The notes under the pieces were generated by a model, which saw only the letters and a program-made list of their open reading frames with translations, had not been told where the DNA came from and searched no databases. The translations under genes were made by a program, and so were the position numbers. Positions 1 to 8,243 of a stretch of DNA of 38,179 nucleotides are shown piece by piece (the first letter of the stretch is position 1; each line of letters starts with the position of its first letter). The stretch lies in assembly GCA_023429825.1 (NCBI GenBank), contig JAEZDC010000059.1, forward strand, positions 1 to 38,179. Reading direction: 5' to 3'. The stretch is from Bacteroidota bacterium (GTDB taxonomy: Bacteria; Bacteroidota; Bacteroidia; Chitinophagales; Chitinophagaceae).

Positions 1-240
1 TCGGGCCCCCCGACGCCGAGACCGGCTCTATCTTTCGTTTATCCTGTCATCCCCACCCCCGAGACGAGAGGGCATGTCTGCCGGAAATTTCATCACCCCA
101 CAATATAAAGAGCGTTTGTTGACACAATATTAAATACTTTGGCGTATTTGTTTGAAGTTTTTCAATACTAATTTTGAAGATTTAGAATATTTTCAATTTA
201 TCTTTGAATAGATGATAATTTTCTAAAAACTATCTAAAAA
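1..240. other. Non-coding left edge: GC-rich patch then AT-rich Lrp upstream region
   Basis: The first ~100 bases are clearly richer in G+C than the rest, with runs such as GGGCCCCCCG. The sequence then changes abruptly to AT-rich DNA leading into the regulator gene. All three forward frames are open for only about 35-45 codons before a stop and none resembles a known protein end, so I do not call a gene. The patch holds GAGACCGGCTC (18-28 region), which recurs upstream of secA near 11588. It may be part of an intergenic repeat or a contig-edge effect. Confidence 0.5.
147..176 (+). promoter_or_regulatory. Bacteroidetes-type promoter for the Lrp-wzz-wzy operon
   Basis: TTTG at 147-150, an 18-base spacer and TAATTTTG at 169-176 fit the Bacteroidetes housekeeping promoter (TTTG, ~19 bases, TAnnTTTG). 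A second match to the -7 element, TATCTTTG at 199-206, lies closer to the start codon with TTTTG about 22 bases before it, so there may be two start sites. The motifs are seen directly; their use is inferred. Confidence 0.55.
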
Positions 241-711
241 ATGGCCGGTAAATTAAATCTTGACAAATTGGACCACCAGATCATTGCTGCGATGTTGGAA
301 AGTGCGGAGATATCTTATGCTGATTTAGGTAAAAAACTTTTTGTAAGTGGTGGGACGATTCACGTTCGTATAAAAAAATTACAGGAAATGGGCATCGTTA
401 AGGGAACGAAGCTGAAAGTTGATCTTAAAGCTTTGGGGTACGATGTGATTGCCTTTATTGGAATTTATTTAGAAAAGAGTTCTTTGTATGATGCAGTAGC
501 AAAGGAGTTGAGGAAGATCCCACAGATCATAAGAGTGAATTACACTACAGGTAACTATAGCATGTTCGCGGAGATCGTTTGCAAAGATATAAACCAGTTG
601 AAAGTTGTTTTGCATGATGAATTACAAAAGATAAAAGGTATTGAGCGAACAGAAACATTCATCTCTCTTGAAGAAAGCTTCAAACGTAACGTGGCAGTAA
701 CTTCGGAATGA
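241..711 (+). CDS. Lrp/AsnC family transcriptional regulator
   Basis: A 156-residue protein with the standard two-part layout of the family. Residues ~5-55 form an AsnC-type winged helix-turn-helix (LDHQIIAAMLESAEISYADL, then a recognition-helix region around SGGTIHVRIKKL). Residues ~65-145 form the RAM/AsnC ligand-binding and oligomerisation domain (DVIAFIGIYL, then IPQIIRVNYTTGNYSMF). Members bind DNA as dimers to octamers and often sense amino acids; the ligand here cannot be told. Its stop overlaps the next ATG in an ATGA junction, so it is co-transcribed and probably translationally coupled with two surface-polysaccharide genes. That suggests it may control them or itself (inference). 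The ATG at 241 follows an AT-rich stretch with no Shine-Dalgarno, as is usual in this phylum. Confidence 0.93.
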   Translation: MAGKLNLDKLDHQIIAAMLESAEISYADLGKKLFVSGGTIHVRIKKLQEMGIVKGTKLKVDLKALGYDVIAFIGIYLEKSSLYDAVAKELRKIPQIIRVNYTTGNYSMFAEIVCKDINQLKVVLHDELQKIKGIERTETFISLEESFKRNVAVTSE

Positions 712-1607
712 TATTGTACATTAGCCTTATGCAAACAACTGAGTTTAATTTAGTGGATGTTTGGAATGTTTTACAACAAAGATGGAAGTTCATTACAGGT
801 TTTACACTGCTGAGCCTCATTCTGGCAACCATTACTCTTTTTCTTGTTCCGAAATATTATAAGTCAACGGCGGTGATTGTGGCCGCTAATCCTGCATTGG
901 CTGATAAAGCCAGGTTATTTAATTCTAATATCGAGGGCCTATATTCAAATTTCGGAAGTTCAGATGACCTGGACAGGTTGTTTGGAATGGCAAACCTTGA
1001 TACTACTTATAAACTATTGGTTAAAGAATTCGGACTGATTAAATATTATAAGATCAATGGTGATAATGTAGCATTGAATTATAGAAAGGCGGTCTTGAAT
1101 TTGAAAGACGATATTGATCTCAGTAAAACGGAACTGAACCAATTAAAAATAATTGTTCATACAAAAGATGCGGAACTTTCTTCTAAGGTTGCAAATCGTA
1201 TGGTGGAGATCATTCATGAAATGGAAAAAGGTATTTGGAAAGATTCTTACCAGAACTCACTGAATAAATTAACCGCTGGTGTTGCGGAATTAGAACACGA
1301 AGTAGATAGCATTAACAGGTTAATGATGGTTTCTATCATGACACCTCAGCAATCTGAACTGGTAATGAACAAACGTTCGGCGTTGATAGAACAGGTCAAA
1401 GAGTATTATAAGTCTATTAATGAATTTCGATTAGCAATTGCAAACGATCCCCCGGCATTATATACAATTGAGCGAGCCTATCCTTCAGCTAAAGCAGATA
1501 AGCCTAAAAAAGTAAATGTTTTGTTCACTGTGGCTTTAGCAAGCTTAGTGTTTGCATGCATCATAGCATTGATCCGAAATAAAAAGCCAACAATGCATGT
1601 GGCGTAA
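708..1607 (+). CDS. Wzz/GNVR-type polysaccharide chain-length determinant protein
   Basis: An inner-membrane protein of the polysaccharide co-polymerase type, which sets the chain length of O-antigen or exopolysaccharide made by a Wzy polymerase. Of 299 residues, one membrane segment lies at ~28-47 (ITGFTLLSLILATITLFLV), followed by a long periplasmic helical region. A second lies at ~270-288 (LFTVALASLVFACIIALI), with a basic cytoplasmic tail. A proline-containing segment precedes the second membrane helix, as in Wzz proteins. There is no BY-kinase (Walker) domain, so this is the short form. The start is ambiguous: ATG at 708 overlaps the previous stop (ATGA, favouring coupling), while ATG at 729 gives MQTTEF and a more typical N-terminus. 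The next gene overlaps its end by 11 bases. Confidence 0.85.
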   Translation: MILYISLMQTTEFNLVDVWNVLQQRWKFITGFTLLSLILATITLFLVPKYYKSTAVIVAANPALADKARLFNSNIEGLYSNFGSSDDLDRLFGMANLDTTYKLLVKEFGLIKYYKINGDNVALNYRKAVLNLKDDIDLSKTELNQLKIIVHTKDAELSSKVANRMVEIIHEMEKGIWKDSYQNSLNKLTAGVAELEHEVDSINRLMMVSIMTPQQSELVMNKRSALIEQVKEYYKSINEFRLAIANDPPALYTIERAYPSAKADKPKKVNVLFTVALASLVFACIIALIRNKKPTMHVA

Positions 1608-3036
1608 TTTGTATAGCCATAAATTTCTAGGAGCAACTATAGCGATATTTCTCATTTGCATTATCGCTTTGGTTTCTTTTGAAGAACCTTTATTGCTGAT
1701 TATTCCATTTGCCGTACTCATTATCCCGTTTCTTATTCAACAGGCTGTGTTCAGAACAGAAAATCTTTTCTGGCTTCTACTGATCACCTTGCCGTTATCA
1801 ACCGAAGTAAACTTTACACCTTCATTGGGAATGGATCTGCCAGACGAATTGCTGATGATGTTGCTTACCGGCTTTGTTATGATCAAATGGATTTGCAATA
1901 AAAATTTTATTTCAATAGATATTTACAAAACACGCCTTTTCTCTTTTTTATCGCTTCATATTCTCTGGATATTTGTAACCTGTATTTATTCTGTAGATGC
2001 AGCTTTATCTTTTAAATATTTCCTGGCAAAAACCTGGTTCATTATTCCTTTCGTGTTTTTGCCACAGTTGTTCCTGAATAATAAAGAGAACATCAGGAAG
2101 GCACTTTTTTGTCTTATTATTCCTATGATGTTCGTAGTGATTCAATCTTTAGTGAGACATGGCATTTATAATTTTTCTTTTGAAGGAGTGAAAGATGTGT
2201 TGTACCCTTTCTTCAGAAACCATGTTAACTATTCTGCTTTCCTGGCCTGTTGTATTCCGATTCTTTGGTATGCTGATAAATTTGCTACAGGAAAATGGAA
2301 AGGCAATATAAAGATCGCTTTGTGGCTATCAATCATCGCCTTGTTTTTTGCTTATTCCCGAGGGGCATGGCTTGCTTTATTAATGGGCATTGTAACAGTA
2401 TTCGTAATTAAGCGTAAGCTGATGCTGCAGTCTTTACTGGCAGCCTGTATAATTATCAGTGTCTCTGTAGCTTGGCTGATAACTGATAACAACTATTTGC
2501 GGTTCAGGCCCAATTATGAACAAACTATCTTTCATAAAAATTTTTCTGAACATTTGGGAGCTACAGTTGAAATGAAAGACCTTTCTAATGCTGAAAGATT
2601 TTACAGGTGGATAGCCGGTGCGAGAATGTTTGCAGATAAACCTGTTACAGGGTTTGGTCCGAACACATTTTATAGCAACTATCGTTTTTATACTGTTGAA
2701 CAGTTCAGAACTTACGTTAGTGGCAATCCCGAGCATTCATCTGTTCACAATTATTTTTTACTACTTGCTTTGGAGCAAGGCTTACCAGGGATGATTATTT
2801 TTATGCTATTGCTTTCTTTTATGTTATTACAAGCTCAGAAATTGTATCATGCTATTGTTGATACTTTTTATAAAATAGCTGCACTCTTGATCGGTGTTAT
2901 TTTAGTAATGATCACTGTTGTGAACTCTATGAGCGATATGATTGAAACTGACAAGATCGGAAGCCTGTTCTGGCTGTGCTTTGGAATATTGATCATACTT
3001 AGTAAGAAGTCGAAAGAAAGAATTTTTCCGGACTAA
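1597..3036 (+). CDS. O-antigen ligase/polymerase (WaaL/Wzy-like) membrane protein
   Basis: A 479-residue polytopic membrane protein with about 10-12 hydrophobic segments. The Wzy_C/O-antigen ligase signature is visible: FAYSRGAWLALLMGI in the middle, then a large periplasmic loop with GFGPNTFYSNY, and PEHSSVHNYFLLLALEQGLP. Its His-Asn-X-X-L and Glu-X-Gly-X-X-Gly pattern is characteristic. Such proteins either polymerise repeat units (Wzy) or transfer the glycan to a lipid or protein carrier (WaaL, PglL); sequence alone does not say which. Pairing with the Wzz-like gene upstream (11-base overlap) favours a polymerase. The stop overlaps the stop of the convergent glycosyltransferase by 4 bases, leaving no room for a terminator. 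Confidence 0.87.
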   Translation: MWRNLYSHKFLGATIAIFLICIIALVSFEEPLLLIIPFAVLIIPFLIQQAVFRTENLFWLLLITLPLSTEVNFTPSLGMDLPDELLMMLLTGFVMIKWICNKNFISIDIYKTRLFSFLSLHILWIFVTCIYSVDAALSFKYFLAKTWFIIPFVFLPQLFLNNKENIRKALFCLIIPMMFVVIQSLVRHGIYNFSFEGVKDVLYPFFRNHVNYSAFLACCIPILWYADKFATGKWKGNIKIALWLSIIALFFAYSRGAWLALLMGIVTVFVIKRKLMLQSLLAACIIISVSVAWLITDNNYLRFRPNYEQTIFHKNFSEHLGATVEMKDLSNAERFYRWIAGARMFADKPVTGFGPNTFYSNYRFYTVEQFRTYVSGNPEHSSVHNYFLLLALEQGLPGMIIFMLLLSFMLLQAQKLYHAIVDTFYKIAALLIGVILVMITVVNSMSDMIETDKIGSLFWLCFGILIILSKKSKERIFPD

Positions 3037-4181
3037 ATAACTTTTCTGCCCTTCCACTGGTAACTTCCAAATTTGCCTAACCATCCAACAGTAACGGAGT
3101 ACACAATATGAAGGGGCTGCATTATAGGGAACCACCCCAGCATTTTTTTCTCATTATAGAAGGCCGCCACAGGAAAGAGCAACAAAAGTTCAGCAATGAT
3201 TTTAAATAATACAAGCACAATCACAGCATGAAGAAAAAAAATATTCCAAAGTCCCAGTACAGGTAAAACGGTTAACATTACATTGTATAGATATACAATT
3301 ACTAAAACCCAAAGGATACTTTTATCATCATAGTTTTCAGATTTGCTTGCCCAACGGATTCTTTGATTAATTAAACTTTTCCAATCCGGCATAGGATCGG
3401 TGCTTACTATATTTTCCTTTGAAAAAATATACTCAATTCTTCCGGGAAAGTTTTTGCCGATCTTATGCATTAGTAACATATCGTCACCACTGGCTACATT
3501 ATCTATTCCTTTAAAGCCATTTACAGCATAGAAGGCCTCTTTAGCATAAGCGAGATTTGCACCATTGCACATGCTATGCATTCCGGACGAGACAGATGCT
3601 GCGGTTATGCCTTGCAAACCTAAAAAATCCAGGCATTGAAAAATAGACACAAAAGACCCTGTATTAATGAACTTGACAGGACCTGCGATCAAAACTGGTT
3701 TTTTATCCTGTATAAAATTATCTAAATTAATCAACCACTTTACAGGAACAATACAGTCTGCATCTGTTGTAATTATCCAATCTCCTGAAGATTTTCCTAT
3801 CGCAATTTCAATTGCTTTTTTCTTGTAAGCGTTTAATCTTTTAGTATCCAACTCATCAGCGAGGGTGATTAGTTTGAGCGAGCTATAGTTTAGCGAAAAG
3901 CTTTTTATTACTTCAGAAGTACTATCTGTGGAATGATCATCAATAACTAATACCTCGAATAATTCTGGAGGGTAATCGTTTTGATAAATAGATTGAAGAC
4001 ATACCCTGATATTCTCTTCTTCATTTCTAGCAGGAATAATGATTGAAAATTTGGTTGTTGGAGTATGTCGTGCAGGTGGGTATTCTTTAAGTTTGAGAAA
4101 CTTGTTGCGGTAATAAAGGATCAGGCTAAGATAGCAGACCGATAATATCACCATAATAGCCACAGAAGTATACCACCACAT
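3033..4181 (-). CDS. Membrane glycosyltransferase family 2
   Basis: A 382-residue processive-type GT2. It has an N-terminal membrane helix (~5-24) and the GT-A core: FSIIIPARNEEENI at ~46 for nucleotide-sugar binding, VIDDHSTDST, and the metal-binding TTDADC (DxD-like). An acceptor/catalytic GDDML follows, then QRIRWASK, the Q/RxxRW motif of processive beta-glycosyltransferases. Three to four membrane helices close the protein. It probably transfers a sugar from a nucleotide donor to a lipid or polysaccharide acceptor at the inner membrane; donor and acceptor are unknown. It lies 17 bases after the alpha/beta hydrolase on the same strand, so the two are likely co-transcribed. Confidence 0.9.
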   Translation of the reverse strand: MWWYTSVAIMVILSVCYLSLILYYRNKFLKLKEYPPARHTPTTKFSIIIPARNEEENIRVCLQSIYQNDYPPELFEVLVIDDHSTDSTSEVIKSFSLNYSSLKLITLADELDTKRLNAYKKKAIEIAIGKSSGDWIITTDADCIVPVKWLINLDNFIQDKKPVLIAGPVKFINTGSFVSIFQCLDFLGLQGITAASVSSGMHSMCNGANLAYAKEAFYAVNGFKGIDNVASGDDMLLMHKIGKNFPGRIEYIFSKENIVSTDPMPDWKSLINQRIRWASKSENYDDKSILWVLVIVYLYNVMLTVLPVLGLWNIFFLHAVIVLVLFKIIAELLLLFPVAAFYNEKKMLGWFPIMQPLHIVYSVTVGWLGKFGSYQWKGRKVI

Positions 4182-4198
4182 CAGGCAAAGAAACTTAT

Positions 4199-5005
4199 TT
4201 ATTCAACGAAAAGCGCAGCGATATCTTTTGCATGTTTTTCTTTCAATAATTGATGGCCTGCCTTGATGACTTTTATTTTGACATGGTCATCTGCTTTCTT
4301 AAGGCTTGCAGATCGTTTGCTCAGTATTACTCTGTCGTAACTTCCAAAGAGCATTCTCACCTGTATAGAATGTAGTTTCAATAAAAGTGAAATCACCGAA
4401 AGTTTAGGCGTGAACAATCGCATTGTTGTCCATCTTTTATACAATACATCCCTTTCAGTCTCGTCGTCTAAATAAGCATGAGCGAATTTGAAGATGCTTT
4501 TATTCAATAGTCCTATGTTTCTGCCGAAGCGCATTAAGCCAAACATCCACTTGGGATTTTTCATCGTTCTGCTAAACAGTTTATTTCCAAAACCGGTTTG
4601 GGTGGAAAACCAATACCAGAAATTTTTGTGTAATCCATCCGGGGCAATCAATACTGCTCGCTCAACCCTGGTTGGAATTTGCTGAATCATTTGCAAAGCC
4701 ACTCTTCCTCCCATGCTATAACCAAGAAAGTTGATGGTTTGAAATTCCAGTGGAATGATTTTTTCTATTATCTCAACGAGGGCGAAAGGTTCCATCGCTA
4801 ATCCTTCATTCCAGACAGTCTTTCCATGGTAAGGAAGATCCAACGCGATGAACGTATAATCTTTCTCAAGCCATTTTTGGAGAAATGTAAAGGAGGATGC
4901 GTCTTCACCATAACCGTGCAGGCAAATAATAAACCGAGTACCACTACCAAATTTGAGATAATGTACCTGCGAATTACCGTATGAAATAAAATGACTTTCG
5001 ATCAC
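4199..5005 (-). CDS. Alpha/beta hydrolase family protein
   Basis: A 268-residue single-domain alpha/beta hydrolase with no signal peptide. The oxyanion region is ICLHGYGEDASSF. The nucleophile elbow is FLGYSMGGRVAL (G-Y-S-M-G-G, Ser nucleophile). The acid is probably the Asp of LFGSYDRVI, and the catalytic His is in IKAGHQLLKEKH. The substrate cannot be read from sequence; relatives act on esters, lactones or thioesters. The start codon is GTG (5003-5005): the codon just before it in frame is a TAG stop and no ATG fits, so the start is well fixed. It begins 77 bases from the divergent MarR gene and is followed by the glycosyltransferase. Confidence 0.85.
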   Translation of the reverse strand: MIESHFISYGNSQVHYLKFGSGTRFIICLHGYGEDASSFTFLQKWLEKDYTFIALDLPYHGKTVWNEGLAMEPFALVEIIEKIIPLEFQTINFLGYSMGGRVALQMIQQIPTRVERAVLIAPDGLHKNFWYWFSTQTGFGNKLFSRTMKNPKWMFGLMRFGRNIGLLNKSIFKFAHAYLDDETERDVLYKRWTTMRLFTPKLSVISLLLKLHSIQVRMLFGSYDRVILSKRSASLKKADDHVKIKVIKAGHQLLKEKHAKDIAALFVE

Positions 5006-5048
5006 CTAATCTATCAACAAATTTTTTGGCGTTGTCGTAAAAACAAAC

Positions 5049-5078
5049 TTACTTTGAAATAGTTGCATAAACAACCAT
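5049..5078 (+). promoter_or_regulatory. Probable marR promoter and MarR-type operator
   Basis: In the 77-base divergent spacer, a near-consensus -7 element TTACTTTG (5049-5056) is followed directly by an imperfect palindrome. It reads ATAGTTG (5059-5065), six bases, CAACCAT (5072-5078), with 6 of 7 positions symmetric. Palindromes of the AGTTG-n6-CAACT kind are common MarR-family operators, and the site would cover the transcription start and sit just before the marR ATG at 5083. Autoregulation, and perhaps control of the divergent hydrolase, is inferred. Confidence 0.45.
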
Positions 5079-5082
5079 TTTC

Positions 5083-5523
5083 ATGGGTAGCAGTTATTTT
5101 AAGAAAGGAGAATTATACAGTGTAATTAATGGTATGGCAGCTATTGCCATTGCCAGGCGATTACAAAAAAAATTCAAAAGTGCGGGGCTTGAAATTACTA
5201 TTGAACAATGGAGTGTGCTGTATCATTTGTGGAAGGACGATTGTTTAAGCCAGCAAGAGTTGTGTAATAGAACGTTCAGAGACAAGCCGAGCATTACAAG
5301 GTTGATCGATAACCTGGAAAAGCAGAAACTGGTAAAACGCGTAAGCTCTAAAGAAGACAAACGCATCAACCAGGTTTGCTTAACCGAGACCGGGAGAGAT
5401 CTGCAGGATATAACTTGGAATCTTGCTAACGAAACAATGGATGAGGCATTGGTGAACATTTCACGGGAAGATGTAGATATTGTAAAAGACGTATTAGCAA
5501 AAGTGTACGATAACCTGAAATGA
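5083..5523 (+). CDS. MarR family transcriptional regulator
   Basis: A 146-residue winged-helix regulator. The HTH lies at ~50-95: WSVLYHLWKDDCLSQQELC, recognition region DKPSITRLIDNLEKQKLV, then the basic wing with KRVSSKEDKRINQVCLTETG. The D-x-R wing motif of MarR proteins appears as KEDKRIN. N- and C-terminal helices would form the dimer interface. Members usually repress until a phenolic, lipid or oxidant ligand binds. The gene lies 107 bases before a co-directional acyl-CoA dehydrogenase, which suggests a link to fatty-acid or aromatic acyl-CoA breakdown, but no matching operator was seen before that gene. Confidence 0.92.
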   Translation: MGSSYFKKGELYSVINGMAAIAIARRLQKKFKSAGLEITIEQWSVLYHLWKDDCLSQQELCNRTFRDKPSITRLIDNLEKQKLVKRVSSKEDKRINQVCLTETGRDLQDITWNLANETMDEALVNISREDVDIVKDVLAKVYDNLK

Positions 5524-5553
5524 GGACTGTGTTTTGCTGAAAGAACATATACA

Positions 5554-5573
5554 GTACAAGTGTGCGACGCAAC
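5554..5573 (+). repeat. Dispersed intergenic repeat, copy A
   Basis: The 20-base GTACAAGTGTGCGACGCAAC between marR and the acyl-CoA dehydrogenase gene shares its core GTGCGACGCAA with other intergenic sites at 11909, 22877 and 30598. More divergent relatives lie at 11615 and 30542. No complementary arm was found beside this copy. Confidence 0.65.
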
Positions 5574-5630
5574 CGGAGCTCATTGTAGATAGAAAGCTGG
5601 CTACATAATTAACCTCAAAAAAGAACTTGC

Positions 5631-7415
5631 ATGAGTACTACAACAGGCACTGTTTTAAAAGGTGGTGAATGGCTTATTAAAGAAAGTACACCAGCTGAAA
5701 CTTTCATTCCCGAAGATTTTACTGAAGAGCAGCGAATGATCATGGACATGTGTACACAGTTCCTCGACAGCGAGGTTGTGCCGGTGTACGACCGGATCGA
5801 ATCACTTGAACCTGGCTTGATGCCTTCATTAATGAAAAGAGCTGGCGAACAAGGGTTATTAGCCACTGCATTTCCTGAAGAGTATGGTGGACTGGCGAAA
5901 GACTTTATAACCTCCACAACCGTGAATGAAGCGTTGGGTGGAGGTCATTCTTTTTCTGTTGCCCTGGCTGCGCATACAGGCATCGGTACCTTGCCTATTT
6001 TATATTTCGGAACGGATGAACAGAAACAGAAATACATTCCAAAACTGGCAAGTGGAGAGTGGATCGGTGCATATGGCTTAACCGAACCAAATAGTGGAAG
6101 CGATGCGTTGGGTGCAAAGACTTCAGCGGTGTTAAGCAGTGATGGAAAGTATTATGTTTTGAATGGACAAAAATGCTGGATCACTAATGGAGGTTTTGCA
6201 GATGTCTATACTGTTTTTGCAAAGATCGATGGAGACAAATTCACAGCATTTATAGTGGAAAGAGGCTTTGAAGGGTTTACCCAGGGGCCTGAAGAACATA
6301 AGATGGGAATTAAAGGTTCATCGACTGTTCAATTGTATTTCCAGGATTGCAAAGTGCCTGTTGAAAATGTTTTAGGCGAGATAGGAAGAGGCCACATCAT
6401 TGCTTTCAATATTTTGAATATAGGCAGGTTGAAATTATGTGCTGCCTGTTTAGGCGGAAGTAAAAGAGCTTTAACCTCATCTGTACAATACGCAAAGACA
6501 AGAGAGCAATTCAATATTTCTATTTCCAGGTTTGGTGCCATCAAGCACAAGCTTGCAGAAATGGCCATACGCATTTGGGTTGGAGAAAGCGGGTTATATA
6601 GAACAGCAAGCTGGATAGATGAGAAAGAAAAAGAATTATTGAGCAGTAAGCCTTTCAATGAAGCTTTGCTTGGAGGTGCTGAGGAATACGCTATCGAATG
6701 TGCAATGCTGAAAGTATTCGGAAGTGAAGTGTTGGATTTCGTGGTGGATGAGGGGGTGCAGGTGCATGGTGGAAACGGGTTTAGTGATGAATATGAAATT
6801 TCGAAAGCCTACCGTGATAGCAGGATCAATAGGATCTATGAAGGAACGAATGAGATCAATCGTTTGCTTACGCTGGATATGACTTTGAAAAGAGCGATGA
6901 AAGGGAAGCTGGACCTGATGACTCCTGCTATGGCTGTTCAGAAAGAGCTCATGAGTATCCCTGATTTTAGTAGTGATGATGAAGGGATATTTGTAAAAGA
7001 ATTTAAATATATCAGCAATTTCAAAAAAGCGATTTTGATGGCGGCTGGCGCAGCTGTTCAAAAGCTGATGATGAAGCTGGATAAGGAGCAAGAAGTGTTA
7101 ATGAATATCGCTGATATGGCGATAGAAACTTTTCATTGTGAAAGTGCTTTATTACGACTTGCTAAACTGGTGGAACAAAAAGGGGAAGAAGCAAATGGTT
7201 TATTAATAGACATAGTAAAAACATATATCTATGATGCTGCAGACAGGATCAATAAATCTGCGAAAGATGCGCTAAACAGTTTTGCAGAAGGTGATGAGTT
7301 GCGAATGATGCACATAGGTATTAAGCGCTTTACCAAAGTAGAACCTTTCAATACCAAAGATGCGAGGAGAAGAATTGCAGATAAGATGATAGAAGAAAAT
7401 CGTTATTGCTTTTAA
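5631..7415 (+). CDS. Acyl-CoA dehydrogenase with C-terminal extension
   Basis: A 594-residue flavoenzyme for the first step of beta-oxidation, introducing a double bond alpha-beta to the CoA thioester and passing electrons to ETF. The N-terminal helical domain starts near residue 25. The FAD/substrate signature is GAYGLTEPNSGSDALG, followed by WITNGG and the middle beta domain. The C-terminal helical domain has YAKTREQF, QVHGGNGFSDEYE and RINRIYEGTNEINR, with the probable catalytic base Glu404 in YEGT. After ~440 there is an extra ~150-residue helical region, as in ACAD9/VLCAD-like long dehydrogenases, so a long-chain substrate is plausible. The ATG at 5631 follows an AT-rich leader. A hairpin at 7441-7465 closes the unit. 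Confidence 0.94.
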   Translation: MSTTTGTVLKGGEWLIKESTPAETFIPEDFTEEQRMIMDMCTQFLDSEVVPVYDRIESLEPGLMPSLMKRAGEQGLLATAFPEEYGGLAKDFITSTTVNEALGGGHSFSVALAAHTGIGTLPILYFGTDEQKQKYIPKLASGEWIGAYGLTEPNSGSDALGAKTSAVLSSDGKYYVLNGQKCWITNGGFADVYTVFAKIDGDKFTAFIVERGFEGFTQGPEEHKMGIKGSSTVQLYFQDCKVPVENVLGEIGRGHIIAFNILNIGRLKLCAACLGGSKRALTSSVQYAKTREQFNISISRFGAIKHKLAEMAIRIWVGESGLYRTASWIDEKEKELLSSKPFNEALLGGAEEYAIECAMLKVFGSEVLDFVVDEGVQVHGGNGFSDEYEISKAYRDSRINRIYEGTNEINRLLTLDMTLKRAMKGKLDLMTPAMAVQKELMSIPDFSSDDEGIFVKEFKYISNFKKAILMAAGAAVQKLMMKLDKEQEVLMNIADMAIETFHCESALLRLAKLVEQKGEEANGLLIDIVKTYIYDAADRINKSAKDALNSFAEGDELRMMHIGIKRFTKVEPFNTKDARRRIADKMIEENRYCF

Positions 7416-7440
7416 TCCGTTCTCTATTGAATGTTAGTTC

Positions 7441-7468
7441 AAAGGCCCTGTTTCTCAGGGCTTTTCTT
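7441..7468 (+). terminator. Rho-independent terminator after the acyl-CoA dehydrogenase
   Basis: A stem of GCCCTG (7445-7450) and CAGGGC (7456-7461) with a TTTCT loop is followed by TTTTCTTTC. It lies 30 bases after the acyl-CoA dehydrogenase stop. Confidence 0.75.
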
Positions 7469-7570
7469 TCATATATGACCTTTCGATAAACGAAATATCT
7501 CATCTCTTAACAGTCGCTAAAGCGTATCAACCCAGCATTTGGGTTATTTTTGCGTGGTAAATTTTGTGCT

Positions 7571-8170
7571 ATGATAAAGACAGGAAACCCGGTGATAAGT
7601 ATATATACAGAGATGACGCCTAACCCAGAGACAATGAAGTTTGTTGCGAACAAGCTGTTGTATCCGGGAAAGAGCATTGACTTTCCTGATGAAACATTTG
7701 CAGGCCCTTCTCCTTTAGCTAAAGAACTGTTCAGCTTTCCATTTATCAAAAGTGTATTCATCGCCAGCAATTTTGTTACCCTTACCAAAACCGCTGATAC
7801 CGATGATTGGCATGATGTAATTCCTACTATCAAGCAATTTTTGAAAGAATATCTTGAAGAAGGAAAAGCTGTTGTGAATGAAGAAGAAGTAGCTGCGATG
7901 AAACCTCAAAGCAGTAATGAAGTATCTGCTGACGATGACGATGTGGTGAAAAGAGTAAAAGAGTTATTGGAGAACTACGTGAAGCCTGCAGTTGAGATGG
8001 ATGGTGGCGCTATTCAATTTAAAAGTTACCAGGATGGTATAGTGAGCCTGATGCTACAGGGAAGTTGTAGCGGCTGCCCATCCTCGATGATAACTTTAAA
8101 GGCTGGCATTGAAGGAATGATGAAACGTATGATACCTGAAGTAAAAGAAGTAGTTGCTGAGGCTGAATGA
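7571..8170 (+). CDS. NifU family Fe-S scaffold/carrier protein (Nfu type)
   Basis: A 199-residue protein that carries and delivers Fe-S clusters to target apoproteins in the cytosol. The N-terminal Nfu_N domain (~5-90) starts with TEMTPNPETMKFVANKLL, typical of eukaryotic-type Nfu proteins. After an acidic linker (SADDDD), the NifU C-terminal domain has VKPAVEMDGGAIQFKSY and the cluster-binding CxxC in GSCSGCPSSM. An in-frame ATG exists at 7550, but 7571 (MIKTGNP) is preferred because a TATTTTTG -7-like element covers 7545-7552. It ends against a shared terminator with secA. Confidence 0.92.
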   Translation: MIKTGNPVISIYTEMTPNPETMKFVANKLLYPGKSIDFPDETFAGPSPLAKELFSFPFIKSVFIASNFVTLTKTADTDDWHDVIPTIKQFLKEYLEEGKAVVNEEEVAAMKPQSSNEVSADDDDVVKRVKELLENYVKPAVEMDGGAIQFKSYQDGIVSLMLQGSCSGCPSSMITLKAGIEGMMKRMIPEVKEVVAEAE

Positions 8171-8192
8171 TTTTTTCATTGTACGTATAAAG

Positions 8193-8222
8193 AAAAAAGC
8201 ATCCGATAATGGATGCTTTTTT
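8193..8222. terminator. Bidirectional terminator between nfu and secA
   Basis: A perfect inverted repeat AAAAAAGCATCC (8193-8204) and GGATGCTTTTTT (8211-8222) with a six-base loop gives a hairpin with a T-run on both strands. It sits between the two convergent stops. Confidence 0.9.
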
Positions 8223-8243
8223 CTTGAGATTAAATCTTTGCTG

